Positions 13,415-22,211 of a stretch of DNA of 61,350 nucleotides are shown here, piece by piece. The stretch spans positions 1 to 61,350 of the forward strand of contig JAJXWJ010000012.1 in NCBI GenBank assembly GCA_021781655.1, given 5' to 3'. Position 1 is the stretch's first letter. Each line of letters starts with the position of its first letter. The notes below the pieces were generated by a model. The model had not been told where the DNA came from. It worked only from the letters and a program-made list of their open reading frames with translations, and did no database searches. The position numbers and the translations under genes were made by a program. Source of the stretch: Bacillota bacterium. Lineage in GTDB: Bacteria > Bacillota > Clostridia > Clostridiales > Clostridiaceae.

Positions 13415-13570
13415 ATGAAATTTTTAAGAGAAGTATTTAGTAAAGAAAATATTATGAGGTCTTTGGCATTAAATCACTTTGCTACAACAAGAATGACAAA
13501 ATATGATGTTCAACTTTTTATGGAACTTTATAATTCAACTAATGGTTCAAAAACAGAAAAAGCTGCATAG
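13415..13570 (+). CDS. Small protein of 51 residues, unknown function
   Basis: A short plus-strand gene with an excellent ribosome-binding site (AGGAGGAA, 7 nt before ATG) and its own intrinsic terminator. The product (starting MKFLREVFSKENIMRSLA) is moderately basic and charged, with no signal peptide or membrane helix and no motif I know. It runs against the minus-strand genes on both sides. The quality of the expression signals is the main reason to call it. Confidence 0.6.
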   Translation: MKFLREVFSKENIMRSLALNHFATTRMTKYDVQLFMELYNSTNGSKTEKAA

Positions 13571-13599
13571 CTTTCAATATGCAGCTTTTTCTGTTTTTT
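13554..13599 (+). terminator. Intrinsic terminator of the 51-residue gene
   Basis: A 16-bp stem (CAGAAAAAGCTGCATA with its complement at 13578-13593) is followed by TTTTTTG. The 5' arm overlaps the last codons of the small gene. Confidence 0.85.
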
Positions 13600-13637
13600 G
13601 AAGTCATATTAATATTATGCAAATCTCTAAAATAATT

Positions 13638-14987
13638 TTATTTTTCTATCTTTTCTATCTTTTCTTTAAATTGAGGTAGATAATCTTTGTGAGCTACAAG
13701 CATTTCATCTAATAATGTTTTAGCTATATTACCGCTTGGAACAATTGGATTAATAGTAAAAGCATGCAGTGCTGTGCCATAATTTCCTGTAACCGCTGCT
13801 TTAATTGTAGTTTCCTCCATTGCTTTCATTATTTGCACCATTCCTCTTGGAGCAGGATCAAATTTACCCCAATTAATAGGCTGAGGCCCATTTGATGTAA
13901 TTATACTTGAAATTTCAACTATTGAATCATATGGCAAGTCTTTTATAGCTCCATTATTTTTTGTACTAACTACCATACTAGTTCTTTTGTCGTTGTATAT
14001 AGAAGAAATTAGTTCACAAGCAGCATCGCTATAATATGTTCCGCCTCGTTTAGTCAATTGTTCTGGCTTATAATTTAAATTTGGATCTTTATAAAGTTCA
14101 AATAATTCAGCTTCTGTTCTTTTTACTACTTCAGCTCGAGTTTCATTTTTATGGAAGCTTTTAATTTCTTCTTCAAGCATATCATTTGTAATATAATAAT
14201 ATCTGTGATAAGAACATGGCAAAATTCCCAAATCTTCAATCTGCTCGTAGTTAAACTTTAAGTCTTTAATATTTGCCATGCCAGTTACTTCAACTGCTTT
14301 TTCAGGATGATATAGTTTTTCTATTACTTCTTTAGTTCTTTCCTTGCCTTCTTTATCCCAAACCCTGTGCCAATGAAAGTGATTTAAACCTGCAAATTTA
14401 AAAAACAAATTCTCTTCTTTTTCATTTAAAACTTCACAGCATAATTTAATATATCTAATTGGCACATTGCATAAACCTACAGTTTTTTTAAAGCCACCAT
14501 ATTTTATTGCTGCTTCTGTAATCATTCCTGACGGATTAGTAAAGTTAACGAGCCATGCATTTGGGCACAACTCTTTCATATCTTTAATAATATCTAAAAT
14601 TACTGGAACTGTTCTAAAAGCTTTAAACATACCACCGGCACCATTAGTTTCTTGTCCAATAATACCATGGCTCAAAGGAATACGTTCATCCTTTATTCTC
14701 GCATCTAATAATCCGACTCTAAATTGAGTAGATACGAAATCTGCATCCTTAAGGGCCTCTCTTCTATCTAAGGTTAAATGAACCTCCCAATCTAAACCTT
14801 CTTTTGCTACCATACGTTTTGCAAGTTCTCCAACTATATTTAGTTTTTCTCTTCCCTCTTCTATATCAACTAGCCAAATTTCTTTTATTGGAAGCTCATT
14901 TTTTCTTTTTATGTAACCTTCAATCAATTCTGGAGTATAACTTGAACCGCCTCCAATAGTAACTATTTTTAGTTTATCCTTCCTCAT
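13638..14987 (-). CDS. licH: 6-phospho-beta-glucosidase, glycoside hydrolase family 4
   Basis: The 449 residues start with a Rossmann NAD-binding segment (VTIGGGSSYTPELIEGY). The family motifs NFTNPSG near residue 148, GLCNVP near 173 (metal-ligand Cys) and NHFHWHRVW near 202 (metal-ligand His) are present. GH4 enzymes cleave phosphorylated glycosides by an NAD+- and Mn2+-dependent redox-elimination mechanism, unlike the two GH1 enzymes nearby. Its length is normal for the CelF/LicH group. It appears monocistronic. A 68-bp piece of a near-identical gene lies at 11208-11275. Confidence 0.93.
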   Translation of the reverse strand: MRKDKLKIVTIGGGSSYTPELIEGYIKRKNELPIKEIWLVDIEEGREKLNIVGELAKRMVAKEGLDWEVHLTLDRREALKDADFVSTQFRVGLLDARIKDERIPLSHGIIGQETNGAGGMFKAFRTVPVILDIIKDMKELCPNAWLVNFTNPSGMITEAAIKYGGFKKTVGLCNVPIRYIKLCCEVLNEKEENLFFKFAGLNHFHWHRVWDKEGKERTKEVIEKLYHPEKAVEVTGMANIKDLKFNYEQIEDLGILPCSYHRYYYITNDMLEEEIKSFHKNETRAEVVKRTEAELFELYKDPNLNYKPEQLTKRGGTYYSDAACELISSIYNDKRTSMVVSTKNNGAIKDLPYDSIVEISSIITSNGPQPINWGKFDPAPRGMVQIMKAMEETTIKAAVTGNYGTALHAFTINPIVPSGNIAKTLLDEMLVAHKDYLPQFKEKIEKIEK

Positions 14988-15090
14988 TATAATAAATCCC
15001 CCTTTTTCTTAAGAAATTGTTTACAAGTAAAGTATAGACTTTACTTTCTTTAATTTCAATTCGAAAAAGTATTATCTGTATTGATACAGT

Positions 15091-16005
15091 TTATTTCCTC
15101 ATTATAATAAGAACTATAGGCATCACTACGATACCAATTATAATAGATACTGAAGTCATAAAGGCCGATATCTCAACATCTGCTCCAGCTTCACTAGTAA
15201 AACCGGAAATCATTGCTGCAAGAGGTGCAAAATAAAGCATACATAATACCATTTTGATATCTTTTGAAAAAGGCAAGAAAAACATTGTAATTATAGTAAA
15301 AGCTATTGAAAAGCCGTATCTTATTACAAGAAACTTAAGGGCTATGTTAAGTTTATGTTTATTTAACTTAAGTTCTAATCCAATTCCTATCATAAGCATT
15401 GCCATAAAAGTATTTGCACTTCCTACAGTACTAGTAAAAGTGATAACAGGAGATGGAAAATGTAATTTAAGCAGTCTAAAAATTAATAAGAACAAATATG
15501 TATCAAAAATAGGCGAGCTAAACATACTTTTAATAAAACTCATTGGTGTTATCTTTTCCTTATCTTTAGCAATCGCCATTCCAAAACCATATCCAATGCC
15601 TGCTGCAGCTATTGAATTTCCAATATCGAATATGGAAGCAATAAGAACAGCAAATGAACCAGCAAAACCTGAAATATATGGCATAGCAAATGCGCCTATA
15701 TTATAACTTGAGCTATTAAATATGCTAAATGCCTTTTCTTTTGAGCCTTTTTTTCGATTTAAAAAGTATGCAGTTAATTGTTGAATTAGATTTGTTAAAA
15801 TACCAACTGCAACTAAAAACATTAGTCCAAGATTAATGTTGAAAGTATTAAAATTTGTTGCAAGTGCACAAGGTAGTGTTATATAAAGCGCTACCTTGGA
15901 GAACTTTGGAAAATCATCATAACTAACCCATTTCAATTGTTTTATACCATAACCTATTGCTATAATTAAAACTAAAGAAATAGCTTTAATAAATATTTGT
16001 GTCAT
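15091..16005 (-). CDS. AEC-family permease (auxin efflux carrier/malate permease-like)
   Basis: A 304-residue integral membrane protein with about ten hydrophobic helices in two five-helix halves. It has the family pattern of glycine- and proline-containing breaks (for example NIGAFAMPYISGFAG in the middle and GFTSEAGADVEISA near the end). AEC transporters export or import small carboxylates or other anions; the substrate is not deducible. It follows the HAD gene by 15 bp on the same strand and probably shares its transcript. Confidence 0.85.
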   Translation of the reverse strand: MTQIFIKAISLVLIIAIGYGIKQLKWVSYDDFPKFSKVALYITLPCALATNFNTFNINLGLMFLVAVGILTNLIQQLTAYFLNRKKGSKEKAFSIFNSSSYNIGAFAMPYISGFAGSFAVLIASIFDIGNSIAAAGIGYGFGMAIAKDKEKITPMSFIKSMFSSPIFDTYLFLLIFRLLKLHFPSPVITFTSTVGSANTFMAMLMIGIGLELKLNKHKLNIALKFLVIRYGFSIAFTIITMFFLPFSKDIKMVLCMLYFAPLAAMISGFTSEAGADVEISAFMTSVSIIIGIVVMPIVLIIMRK

Positions 16006-16020
16006 TTTTTCTCCTATGTA

Positions 16021-16443
16021 CTAATTTAAAATAAATTTTTCGATAACTTCTGCCAATACACCCTCGTTGTTATCATTTTTACAAACATATTTGCATGACT
16101 TTTTAACAGCAGCAACTGCATTACCAGCGGCTACACTTAACCCTGCAGCATTTAACATAGACATATCATTAAAATTATCTCCTACTGCAATAGTTTCTTC
16201 TTTTTTTATTCCTAATAGCTCAGCTAATTTTAGCATTGCTTCTCCCTTATTTACTCCATGCTTATTTAACTCTAAATAACGATTTGAAGAATAGCTTACA
16301 CTAACTGTACCTTTTCCTGTTGCTGGTACAAATTTAACTCCTAGCTCTGTAGCTTTTTTAATTGCAGCAATATTTTTTTCACATACTTTGTGTTCATCAT
16401 TTAACAAAGTTTCATCTAAATCGCTTACTATTAGCTTGTACAA
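16021..16443 (-). CDS. Cof-type HAD phosphatase lacking its cap domain
   Basis: Only 140 residues, against about 260-270 for the Cof/YidA family. The N-terminal part with motif I (DLDETLLN, residues 8-15) runs to ATGKGT near residue 48. It then joins directly to RYLELNKHGVNKGEAM (motif III Lys), followed by motif IV GDNFNDMSML. The whole C2-type cap is missing, as expected of an in-frame deletion of about 125 codons near 16290-16312. Core catalytic residues survive, so it may still fold, but substrate selection by the cap would be lost. It could be treated as a pseudogene. Confidence 0.75.
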   Translation of the reverse strand: MYKLIVSDLDETLLNDEHKVCEKNIAAIKKATELGVKFVPATGKGTVSVSYSSNRYLELNKHGVNKGEAMLKLAELLGIKKEETIAVGDNFNDMSMLNAAGLSVAAGNAVAAVKKSCKYVCKNDNNEGVLAEVIEKFILN

Positions 16444-16508
16444 TAATATCCCTCCCTTTTCTACTCACATTATATCTTTTTAGTTAAAGATATACAATTT
16501 AAGTTGTA

Positions 16509-17093
16509 TTATCTATTCAACCCTTTTACGACCACATATCCTTCAGTTATTTCCACTTCGCTTATACTTCCGTTGTCAACTTTGAAATGCCAACTATCCT
16601 CAACTTTCATACCTAAAAGCATGGATATTGCATTTCTTATAAAGCCCCCATGAGCTACAATTAAAAAATTGCCTTCTTCTTTTAATATTTTATCTAAAAA
16701 GGATTTGTGTCTAGTGTATGCTGCAATCACACTTTCTCCTTTTGGAAAAATAAAATCAGCTTTTCCTTTTATCCACTCTGAATGTTCCTTAGGATACCTT
16801 TCCTCAATTTCTTTATAGGTTAAGTTATCCCAGAGTCCAAAATTAATTTCCTTTAAAGCCTCGTCAAAAATTATTTCCTTTGGAAAAATTTCATGAATAA
16901 TCGAAGCTGTCTCTCTTGCTCTTTTAAGTGGGCTGCAATATATTTTATCGATAGCTTCATCTCTAAGCTTATCAGCTACTTCAATTGCTTCTTCGATGCC
17001 AGTTCTATTTAACGGAACATCTGTATGTCCAACAAATGCTCCAATTTTGTTGCTTTTTGTTTGTCCGTGTCTAACTAAAATTAATTTTAACAT
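16509..17093 (-). CDS. cobC: Histidine phosphatase, probable alpha-ribazole-5'-phosphate phosphatase
   Basis: 194 residues of the phosphoglycerate-mutase-like superfamily. The catalytic motif LVRHGQT is at residues 5-11, a Glu-containing DEALKEINFGLWDN is near 78-92, and the second catalytic His is in VAHGGFIRN near 147. Being the last gene of the cobalamin run, 1 bp after cobS, it most likely removes the phosphate of alpha-ribazole phosphate or adenosylcobalamin phosphate in nucleotide-loop assembly. The superfamily alone would not prove this; position does most of the work. Confidence 0.87.
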   Translation of the reverse strand: MLKLILVRHGQTKSNKIGAFVGHTDVPLNRTGIEEAIEVADKLRDEAIDKIYCSPLKRARETASIIHEIFPKEIIFDEALKEINFGLWDNLTYKEIEERYPKEHSEWIKGKADFIFPKGESVIAAYTRHKSFLDKILKEEGNFLIVAHGGFIRNAISMLLGMKVEDSWHFKVDNGSISEVEITEGYVVVKGLNR

Positions 17094-17094
17094 T

Positions 17095-17850
17095 TTATCT
17101 ACCTACCACATTCAAAATAATGTACGATACGATAATAAATATTGTTTGATTCAGTTCACAAACCGCTCCTAATACATCACCAGTAGCTCCATCTATTTTT
17201 TTGCTGAACAATTTTATTAACACAACTGCAGATATGATTGGAAATATCCACAAAAAATTGTTTAAGTCTGCTACAAGAAAAATAATCAAATATATAGCGG
17301 TGCCAATTGCTAATTCCTTTTTCCCACAATAATCTATGAAGGATTTTCCAAGACCTTCACCACTTCTGGCATACTTTGATAAGCTTGCACCTACTATAGA
17401 GCCTAATCTCCCTGCAACAGGGAATAATATAAGCATTTTAATTATATAATTTGAATAAAATTCAGATAGAAAGGCAAAGTTTAATAAAAAAACTGAAATT
17501 ATTGCAAGTACTGCATTTGTCCCTACCCTGCTGTCTCGCATGATTTCTAGTATTCTTTCCTTTGGTCTATTTGAAAATAAACCGTCAAAAGTGTCACCTA
17601 AACCATCTAAATGAAGACCACCTGTAAGCACTATGTATTCAATTAAAATTAAAGCTACACATAACTGTTGCGGCAATAACATGTTTAACACCACAAAAGA
17701 AAATGCAAGTATTATTCCAATAACTAAACCTATTAATGGAGCAAAGGCAAGACCTTTTCCAAAGTCTTCATTCCCAGCTTCTGCTTCATATTTTATAGGA
17801 ATTGTTGTTAGAAATTGAAGCATTAATATTATTCTTTTTATTATCCTCAC
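17095..17850 (-). CDS. cobS: Adenosylcobinamide-GDP ribazoletransferase (cobalamin synthase)
   Basis: A 251-residue polytopic membrane protein. The CobS signature LTGGLHLDGLGDTFDGLFS is near residues 75-94, carrying the acidic residues that bind Mg2+, followed by ERILEIMRDSRVGTNA. It joins alpha-ribazole (or its phosphate) to adenosylcobinamide-GDP at the membrane, the last assembly step. It lies 13 bp after cobU and 1 bp before the phosphatase gene. Confidence 0.95.
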   Translation of the reverse strand: MRIIKRIILMLQFLTTIPIKYEAEAGNEDFGKGLAFAPLIGLVIGIILAFSFVVLNMLLPQQLCVALILIEYIVLTGGLHLDGLGDTFDGLFSNRPKERILEIMRDSRVGTNAVLAIISVFLLNFAFLSEFYSNYIIKMLILFPVAGRLGSIVGASLSKYARSGEGLGKSFIDYCGKKELAIGTAIYLIIFLVADLNNFLWIFPIISAVVLIKLFSKKIDGATGDVLGAVCELNQTIFIIVSYIILNVVGR

Positions 17851-17863
17851 TACATTTCACTCC

Positions 17864-18421
17864 TTATTTAATTCTAACAGGAATTCCTGATACACAAAAG
17901 TACACCTCTTCTGCTGCTTTTGCTAAAATTTGATTTGCCCTTCCTGCTATATCTCTAAATAATCTTCCAAGGGGATATTCTGGAACTAACCCCATGCCGA
18001 CTTCATTAGTAACTATAATAAATTTTGAATCATTCATTTCAATGAGTTCTATCAATTTATTTATCTCTCCATCAACATAAGCTTCTATTTCTAAAATTTC
18101 TTCTTTATTAATATTATCTACGTCAGTGCACTTTTCAAGTATTAAATTTGTTACCATGTTTGTGATACAATCTAACAAAACACCATTTGTATTTTTTAGT
18201 TTTTCTGAAAGGTTAATATCATAATCCTTATACCCCTCAAAGGTTTCCCACTCTTTTGGCCTTTGTGCCTTATGCTTTTTTACCCTAAGCTTCATTTCTT
18301 CATCAAAAGGTATTGAAGTTGCAATGTATAAAATATTACCTATAGTATCTTTAGCTAACTTTTCTGCATATGAACTTTTGCCGCTTCTCGCTCCACCAGT
18401 TACTAATATTATTTTACCCAT
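17864..18421 (-). CDS. cobU: Adenosylcobinamide kinase/adenosylcobinamide-phosphate guanylyltransferase
   Basis: About 185 residues with a Walker A (VTGGARSGKSSYAEKL) right at the N-terminus. The KHKAQRPKEWETFE segment contains the His that becomes guanylylated, and the C-terminal part reads EYPLGRLFRDIAGRANQ. It phosphorylates adenosylcobinamide and then transfers GMP from GTP. The start is ATG 18419-18421, one base after the stop of cobO. The longer frame to 18448 adds nine residues with no counterpart in the family, although it has a GAGGG before it. Confidence 0.93.
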   Translation of the reverse strand: MGKIILVTGGARSGKSSYAEKLAKDTIGNILYIATSIPFDEEMKLRVKKHKAQRPKEWETFEGYKDYDINLSEKLKNTNGVLLDCITNMVTNLILEKCTDVDNINKEEILEIEAYVDGEINKLIELIEMNDSKFIIVTNEVGMGLVPEYPLGRLFRDIAGRANQILAKAAEEVYFCVSGIPVRIK

Positions 18422-18422
18422 A

Positions 18423-18953
18423 TTAAAACTCGATTCCTTCTCTTGCATTTATTCCCTCTTCATAAGGATGCTTTAACCCTTTCATTTCTGTCACATAGTT
18501 TGCAAGGTCAAATATTTCCTTTGGTACATCTCTTCCTGTCAATACAAGCTCTAAAGCTTTGGGTTTTTCATTTATTAACTGTTCTACTTCTTTAAGATTA
18601 ACAAGGTTGTTTTTTAGAGAACCCATTATTTCATCTAATATTATTAAATCCCATTGTTCACTTTTAGCATTTTCAATTGCATAATCTAAAGCTTTTTGCT
18701 CGGATTGTTTTAATAAAGCCTTTTCTTCATCATTCATATTCCAAAAAAATCCATCAACCTTTTTAGTCCTAAAATATTTAAAATTTTCGTCTAATTTATC
18801 TATGCTCATAAGCTCACCTGAACTTCCGCTTTTAAGAAATTGAATAAGAAGAACTTTTTTTCCTCTTCCCCAAGCTCTAAGTCCAAGTCCTATTGCTGCA
18901 GTAGTTTTTCCTTTACCGTCACCGGTGTATACATGCACTAAACCTTTATTCAT
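18423..18953 (-). CDS. cobO: Corrinoid adenosyltransferase, CobO/BtuR type
   Basis: 176 residues with an unusual P-loop TGDGKGKTTAAIG at residues 10-22, the Walker-B-like LIILDEIMGSL and the C-terminal GLKHPYEEGINAREGIEF typical of the ATP:co(I)rrinoid adenosyltransferase CobO/BtuR/CobA(Salmonella). It attaches the 5'-deoxyadenosyl group to cobalt in reduced corrinoids. It lies 4 bp downstream of cbiH and 1 bp upstream of cobU. Confidence 0.95.
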   Translation of the reverse strand: MNKGLVHVYTGDGKGKTTAAIGLGLRAWGRGKKVLLIQFLKSGSSGELMSIDKLDENFKYFRTKKVDGFFWNMNDEEKALLKQSEQKALDYAIENAKSEQWDLIILDEIMGSLKNNLVNLKEVEQLINEKPKALELVLTGRDVPKEIFDLANYVTEMKGLKHPYEEGINAREGIEF

Positions 18954-18957
18954 TTAG

Positions 18958-19692
18958 CTATACCTCCCCTTCATATTTTATACTATAACCTCTTGGCGTT
19001 ACAATTTTACCGTCCTTTATGTAACTTTGACTATTACCTATAATAACAATTGATAGCATATCTGAATTTTGGTAATCAAAGGTATCTAGTGTACTTATTA
19101 TAACCTCTTCACCAGCCCTAAGAGCATTTTTAACAAGTCCTACAGGCGTAGTTCCTTTTCTATATTTTTTTATTATATCTAAACATTCCTTTAAATATTC
19201 TGGTCTACCATTACTTCTTGGATTGTATAAGGATATAACAAAATCAGCATCTGAGGCCATATCTACTCTCTTTTTAATTTTTTCATATGGTGTCATTAAG
19301 TCGCTAAGACTAATGTTGCAGTTATCATGCATAAGAGGAGAACCTAAAAGTGAAGCTGCTGCAGTAGCTGCAGTAAGACCTGGTATAACTTCTATTTGTT
19401 CATCCTTTTTAAGTTCATATATTAAACCAGCCATTCCATAGATGCCAGAATCACCTGTACTTACTATAGCTACAGTTTTATTTTTTGAAAGTTCCAAAGC
19501 TTTCTTACATCTTTCAACTTCACCTTTCATCCCAGTAGCATAAACTTCTTTACCTTCTATTAAAGGCTCTATAAGTTTTATATACTTTGTATAACCTACT
19601 ATAATTTCGCTATTTAAAATTACTTCTTTTGCTTTAATTGTCATATGTTCTAATCCGCCTGGACCAATTCCTACTACGTATAGTTTACCCAT
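18958..19692 (-). CDS. cbiH: Cobalt-precorrin-3 C17-methyltransferase
   Basis: 244 residues of the tetrapyrrole methylase fold with VVGIGPGGLEHMT at the N-terminus, STGDSGIYGMAGL near 79 (SAM site) and PGLTAATAAASLLGSPLMHD near 100. The CobJ/CbiH-specific SLSDLMTPYEKIKKR follows. It methylates C17 and drives ring contraction in the anaerobic pathway. Its start overlaps the end of cbiJ by 8 bp. The fused ferredoxin-like C-terminal domain found in some clostridial CbiH proteins is absent. Confidence 0.94.
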   Translation of the reverse strand: MGKLYVVGIGPGGLEHMTIKAKEVILNSEIIVGYTKYIKLIEPLIEGKEVYATGMKGEVERCKKALELSKNKTVAIVSTGDSGIYGMAGLIYELKKDEQIEVIPGLTAATAAASLLGSPLMHDNCNISLSDLMTPYEKIKKRVDMASDADFVISLYNPRSNGRPEYLKECLDIIKKYRKGTTPVGLVKNALRAGEEVIISTLDTFDYQNSDMLSIVIIGNSQSYIKDGKIVTPRGYSIKYEGEV

Positions 19693-20470
19693 AATTTTTT
19701 ATCTCCCTTATTTTATCCACAATTTCTTTTTCACTATTATAAACTTTTCCACAATTTTCTTTTTCCCTGTCTATTATAAATGCATAAATGTCTTCTTCTA
19801 TTGCTGCTATTAGCTTTTCTTCTGCACCACCCTCAGCACCGCTGTCTTTTAATATTATTGCCTTTGCATCATAATGTTTTATAAATCCTTTGTTTAACTG
19901 AAGACTAATAGGTCCTTTTATAGCTACAATATCTTCTATATTTATATTTAATTTTAAGCAGTTTTCCATAACCTTTAAAGAAGGCAGTACCCTGTGCACA
20001 AATCTTGCTGGAATATTTGCTTCCACAAATTTTTTCAAATTGTTGCTTCCAGTAGTATTTAAAATAACACCATTTTTTAAAGTCTTTATAGATTTTATTT
20101 TTTCAAACAATGTTTCATAATTATCTACAAAAATTACTTTATCCTCATCTTTATATTTACTAGTAACTGCTGGTCTTTCATATCTTAAAAATTGTAAACT
20201 TAATTCACTGCATATTTCCCTCAAGTTTTTTGTTACTTCTTTGGCATATGGATGAGATGCATCTACTACAAGTGTTACTCCTTTTTGTAGCAGCATATTT
20301 TTAATTTCTTCCTTCATAAGCGGTGACGTATTTAAATATTTGTATTTGAATCCTTTTAAAAGTTCCCCGCCATACTCAGTAGCTGTTGAAATCAACAGAT
20401 TATCTGTATACTCATTTAAAGCAGAAACTATATTTTTACCTTCTGATGTTCCAAGAAACAAAGCTATCAT
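19685..20470 (-). CDS. cbiJ: Cobalt-precorrin-6A reductase
   Basis: About 261 residues of the CobK/CbiJ family. The NAD(P)-type opening IALFLGTSEGKNI, the central VVDASHPYAKEVTKNLRE near 85-102 and the RVLPSLKVMENC region are present. It reduces the C18-C19 double bond of cobalt-precorrin-6A. The start is ATG 20468-20470, behind GAGGTG at proper spacing; an in-frame GTG three codons earlier coincides with that ribosome-binding site. Confidence 0.92.
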   Translation of the reverse strand: MIALFLGTSEGKNIVSALNEYTDNLLISTATEYGGELLKGFKYKYLNTSPLMKEEIKNMLLQKGVTLVVDASHPYAKEVTKNLREICSELSLQFLRYERPAVTSKYKDEDKVIFVDNYETLFEKIKSIKTLKNGVILNTTGSNNLKKFVEANIPARFVHRVLPSLKVMENCLKLNINIEDIVAIKGPISLQLNKGFIKHYDAKAIILKDSGAEGGAEEKLIAAIEEDIYAFIIDREKENCGKVYNSEKEIVDKIREIKNYG

Positions 20471-20480
20471 AATTTTCACC

Positions 20481-21455
20481 TCAACATTTTCCTATACACA
20501 AGGTCATTCCATCTAAAGCTAATTTTTCTACTATAATCTTGCCATTACTAAGTTCTACACAAGGCTCGCATACCGCTTTAACTCCAATAGTCTTTTTTAC
20601 AAAAGCACTACCTTCAAATTTCCACTCTATTTTTCTTATTTGTTCAATGGACCAAATATCTAAGTGGCAATCCAAAGCCTTTTTCAGCTTTAATATGGCT
20701 TCTTCATCTTTTTTAACTTCTACTGTAGCAATAGTTTTTATTGCTCTTATATCTAAATTATTTTGTATAAATGCTTCTTGTAATTTTGCATACATTTTTT
20801 CGAAAGGATAATTTTTTTTACAGCCTATGCCTATAACAAGATTTTTTCTTATTAATTTTAAATATGGCACACTAGAATTAATATTTAATTTATTTGTTAC
20901 AAAAATAGCTCCAGCAGCCTCATCTATTGCTTCTACATAACCCATTGGACAAAGTATTTCCTTGTCTTCATCAATAAAAGCTACCTTTTTATTATTTACT
21001 AAAAGTGCTGCAATGTCTTTTTCTATATCCATATTCGTTATAATAAGATTATTTTCTTGTGCTAAAACATCTGGTGCCTCAAAGCCTATATTATCAGAAG
21101 CTGTCGTTATTATTGGCTGAGCTTTAATAATTTTTGCAATTTGTAAAGTTAGCCTATTTGCTCCACCTAAATGACCACTTAAAAGGCTTATTACAAATTT
21201 TCCAGTACAATCAATTACAATTACTGCTGGATCAGTTAGCTTGGTGTTTATATATGGTGCTATACTTCTTACTGCTATTCCAGTAGAAGAAATAAATATA
21301 ACCGCCTTATAATTTTCCATAGCTTCTTTAACGCTTGACTTCATATCAAAAGCTTCACTTCTATATTTAGAAAACAATTTAATTTTAATGCTATTCTCTA
21401 TTTTGTCAGCAATTAAATCTCCCATTTCTGTAACGCTAATTACTGCAGCCTCCAT
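20481..21455 (-). CDS. cbiG: Cobalt-precorrin-5A hydrolase
   Basis: 324 residues with the three-part CbiG architecture: an N-terminal domain (to about 110) with AVIFISSTGIAVRSIAPY, a central domain with LLSGHLGGANRLTLQIA and TTASDNIGFEAPD, and a C-terminal domain starting VIGIGCKKNYPFE near residue 218. It opens the delta-lactone ring and releases acetaldehyde, a step specific to the oxygen-independent pathway. Ten bases separate it from cbiJ and eight from cbiF. Confidence 0.94.
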   Translation of the reverse strand: MEAAVISVTEMGDLIADKIENSIKIKLFSKYRSEAFDMKSSVKEAMENYKAVIFISSTGIAVRSIAPYINTKLTDPAVIVIDCTGKFVISLLSGHLGGANRLTLQIAKIIKAQPIITTASDNIGFEAPDVLAQENNLIITNMDIEKDIAALLVNNKKVAFIDEDKEILCPMGYVEAIDEAAGAIFVTNKLNINSSVPYLKLIRKNLVIGIGCKKNYPFEKMYAKLQEAFIQNNLDIRAIKTIATVEVKKDEEAILKLKKALDCHLDIWSIEQIRKIEWKFEGSAFVKKTIGVKAVCEPCVELSNGKIIVEKLALDGMTLCIGKC

Positions 21456-21463
21456 AATTAAAA

Positions 21464-22207
21464 TTAAACCCCTTTTCTATACATATGAGTAAAGCTTTTA
21501 TCGTATAAAAGACTTTTATTGTAATCACAATCTATAAAATCTCCTACAAGAATCTGTGCACATTTTGTTATGTTTGCAGCTTTAACTTTTTCACTTATAT
21601 CATCAAGAGTTCCGATAATTGCTCTTTCATCTTCCCAAGTAGCTCTTTCTACAACAGCTATAGGAACATTTCTTCCATATCCTTTTTTTAGCTTTTCCAC
21701 AACTTTATCTATCATACTTATGGATAAAAATATCGCCATAGAAGCTCCTACTGCTGCTAATTTTTCTAAATCCTCTGTTTCAGGTACTGGTGTTCTTCCT
21801 TCAACCCTTGTAAGTATTACCGTTTGCGTAACTTTTGGAAGGGTAAATTCCTTTTTTATTGCAGCAGCTGCAGCAGTAAAGGAGCTTACACCAGGAATAA
21901 CTTCATATGATATATTCATTTTATCTAATTCATCCATTTGCTCCTTTATTGCTCCATATATTGCTGGGTCTCCTGTATGAAGTCTCACCACTATTTTGTC
22001 TCTATTATTTTTAATTACTTCTAGTACTTCCTCTAAATTCATTGAAGCTGAATTATAGGTTTTTACACCTTCCTTGCAAAAGGATAAGTGCTCACTGCTT
22101 ACTAAAGAACCTGCGTATATAACTGCATCAGCTCCTTTTAGTATTTCTCTGCCTTTAACCGTTATTAAATCCACATCACCAGGTCCTGCTCCGATAAAAT
22201 ATACCAT
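21464..22207 (-). CDS. cbiF: Cobalt-precorrin-4 C11-methyltransferase
   Basis: 247 residues of tetrapyrrole methylase fold. FIGAGPGDVDLITVKG is at the N-terminus, VRLHTGDPAIYGAI near 84 and PGVSSFTAAAAAIKKEFTLP near 104, followed by the CobM/CbiF pattern TQTVILTRVEGRTPVPE. It transfers a methyl group from SAM to C11. It sits 4 bp after cbiL. Confidence 0.95.
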   Translation of the reverse strand: MVYFIGAGPGDVDLITVKGREILKGADAVIYAGSLVSSEHLSFCKEGVKTYNSASMNLEEVLEVIKNNRDKIVVRLHTGDPAIYGAIKEQMDELDKMNISYEVIPGVSSFTAAAAAIKKEFTLPKVTQTVILTRVEGRTPVPETEDLEKLAAVGASMAIFLSISMIDKVVEKLKKGYGRNVPIAVVERATWEDERAIIGTLDDISEKVKAANITKCAQILVGDFIDCDYNKSLLYDKSFTHMYRKGV

Positions 22208-22211
22208 TTTG

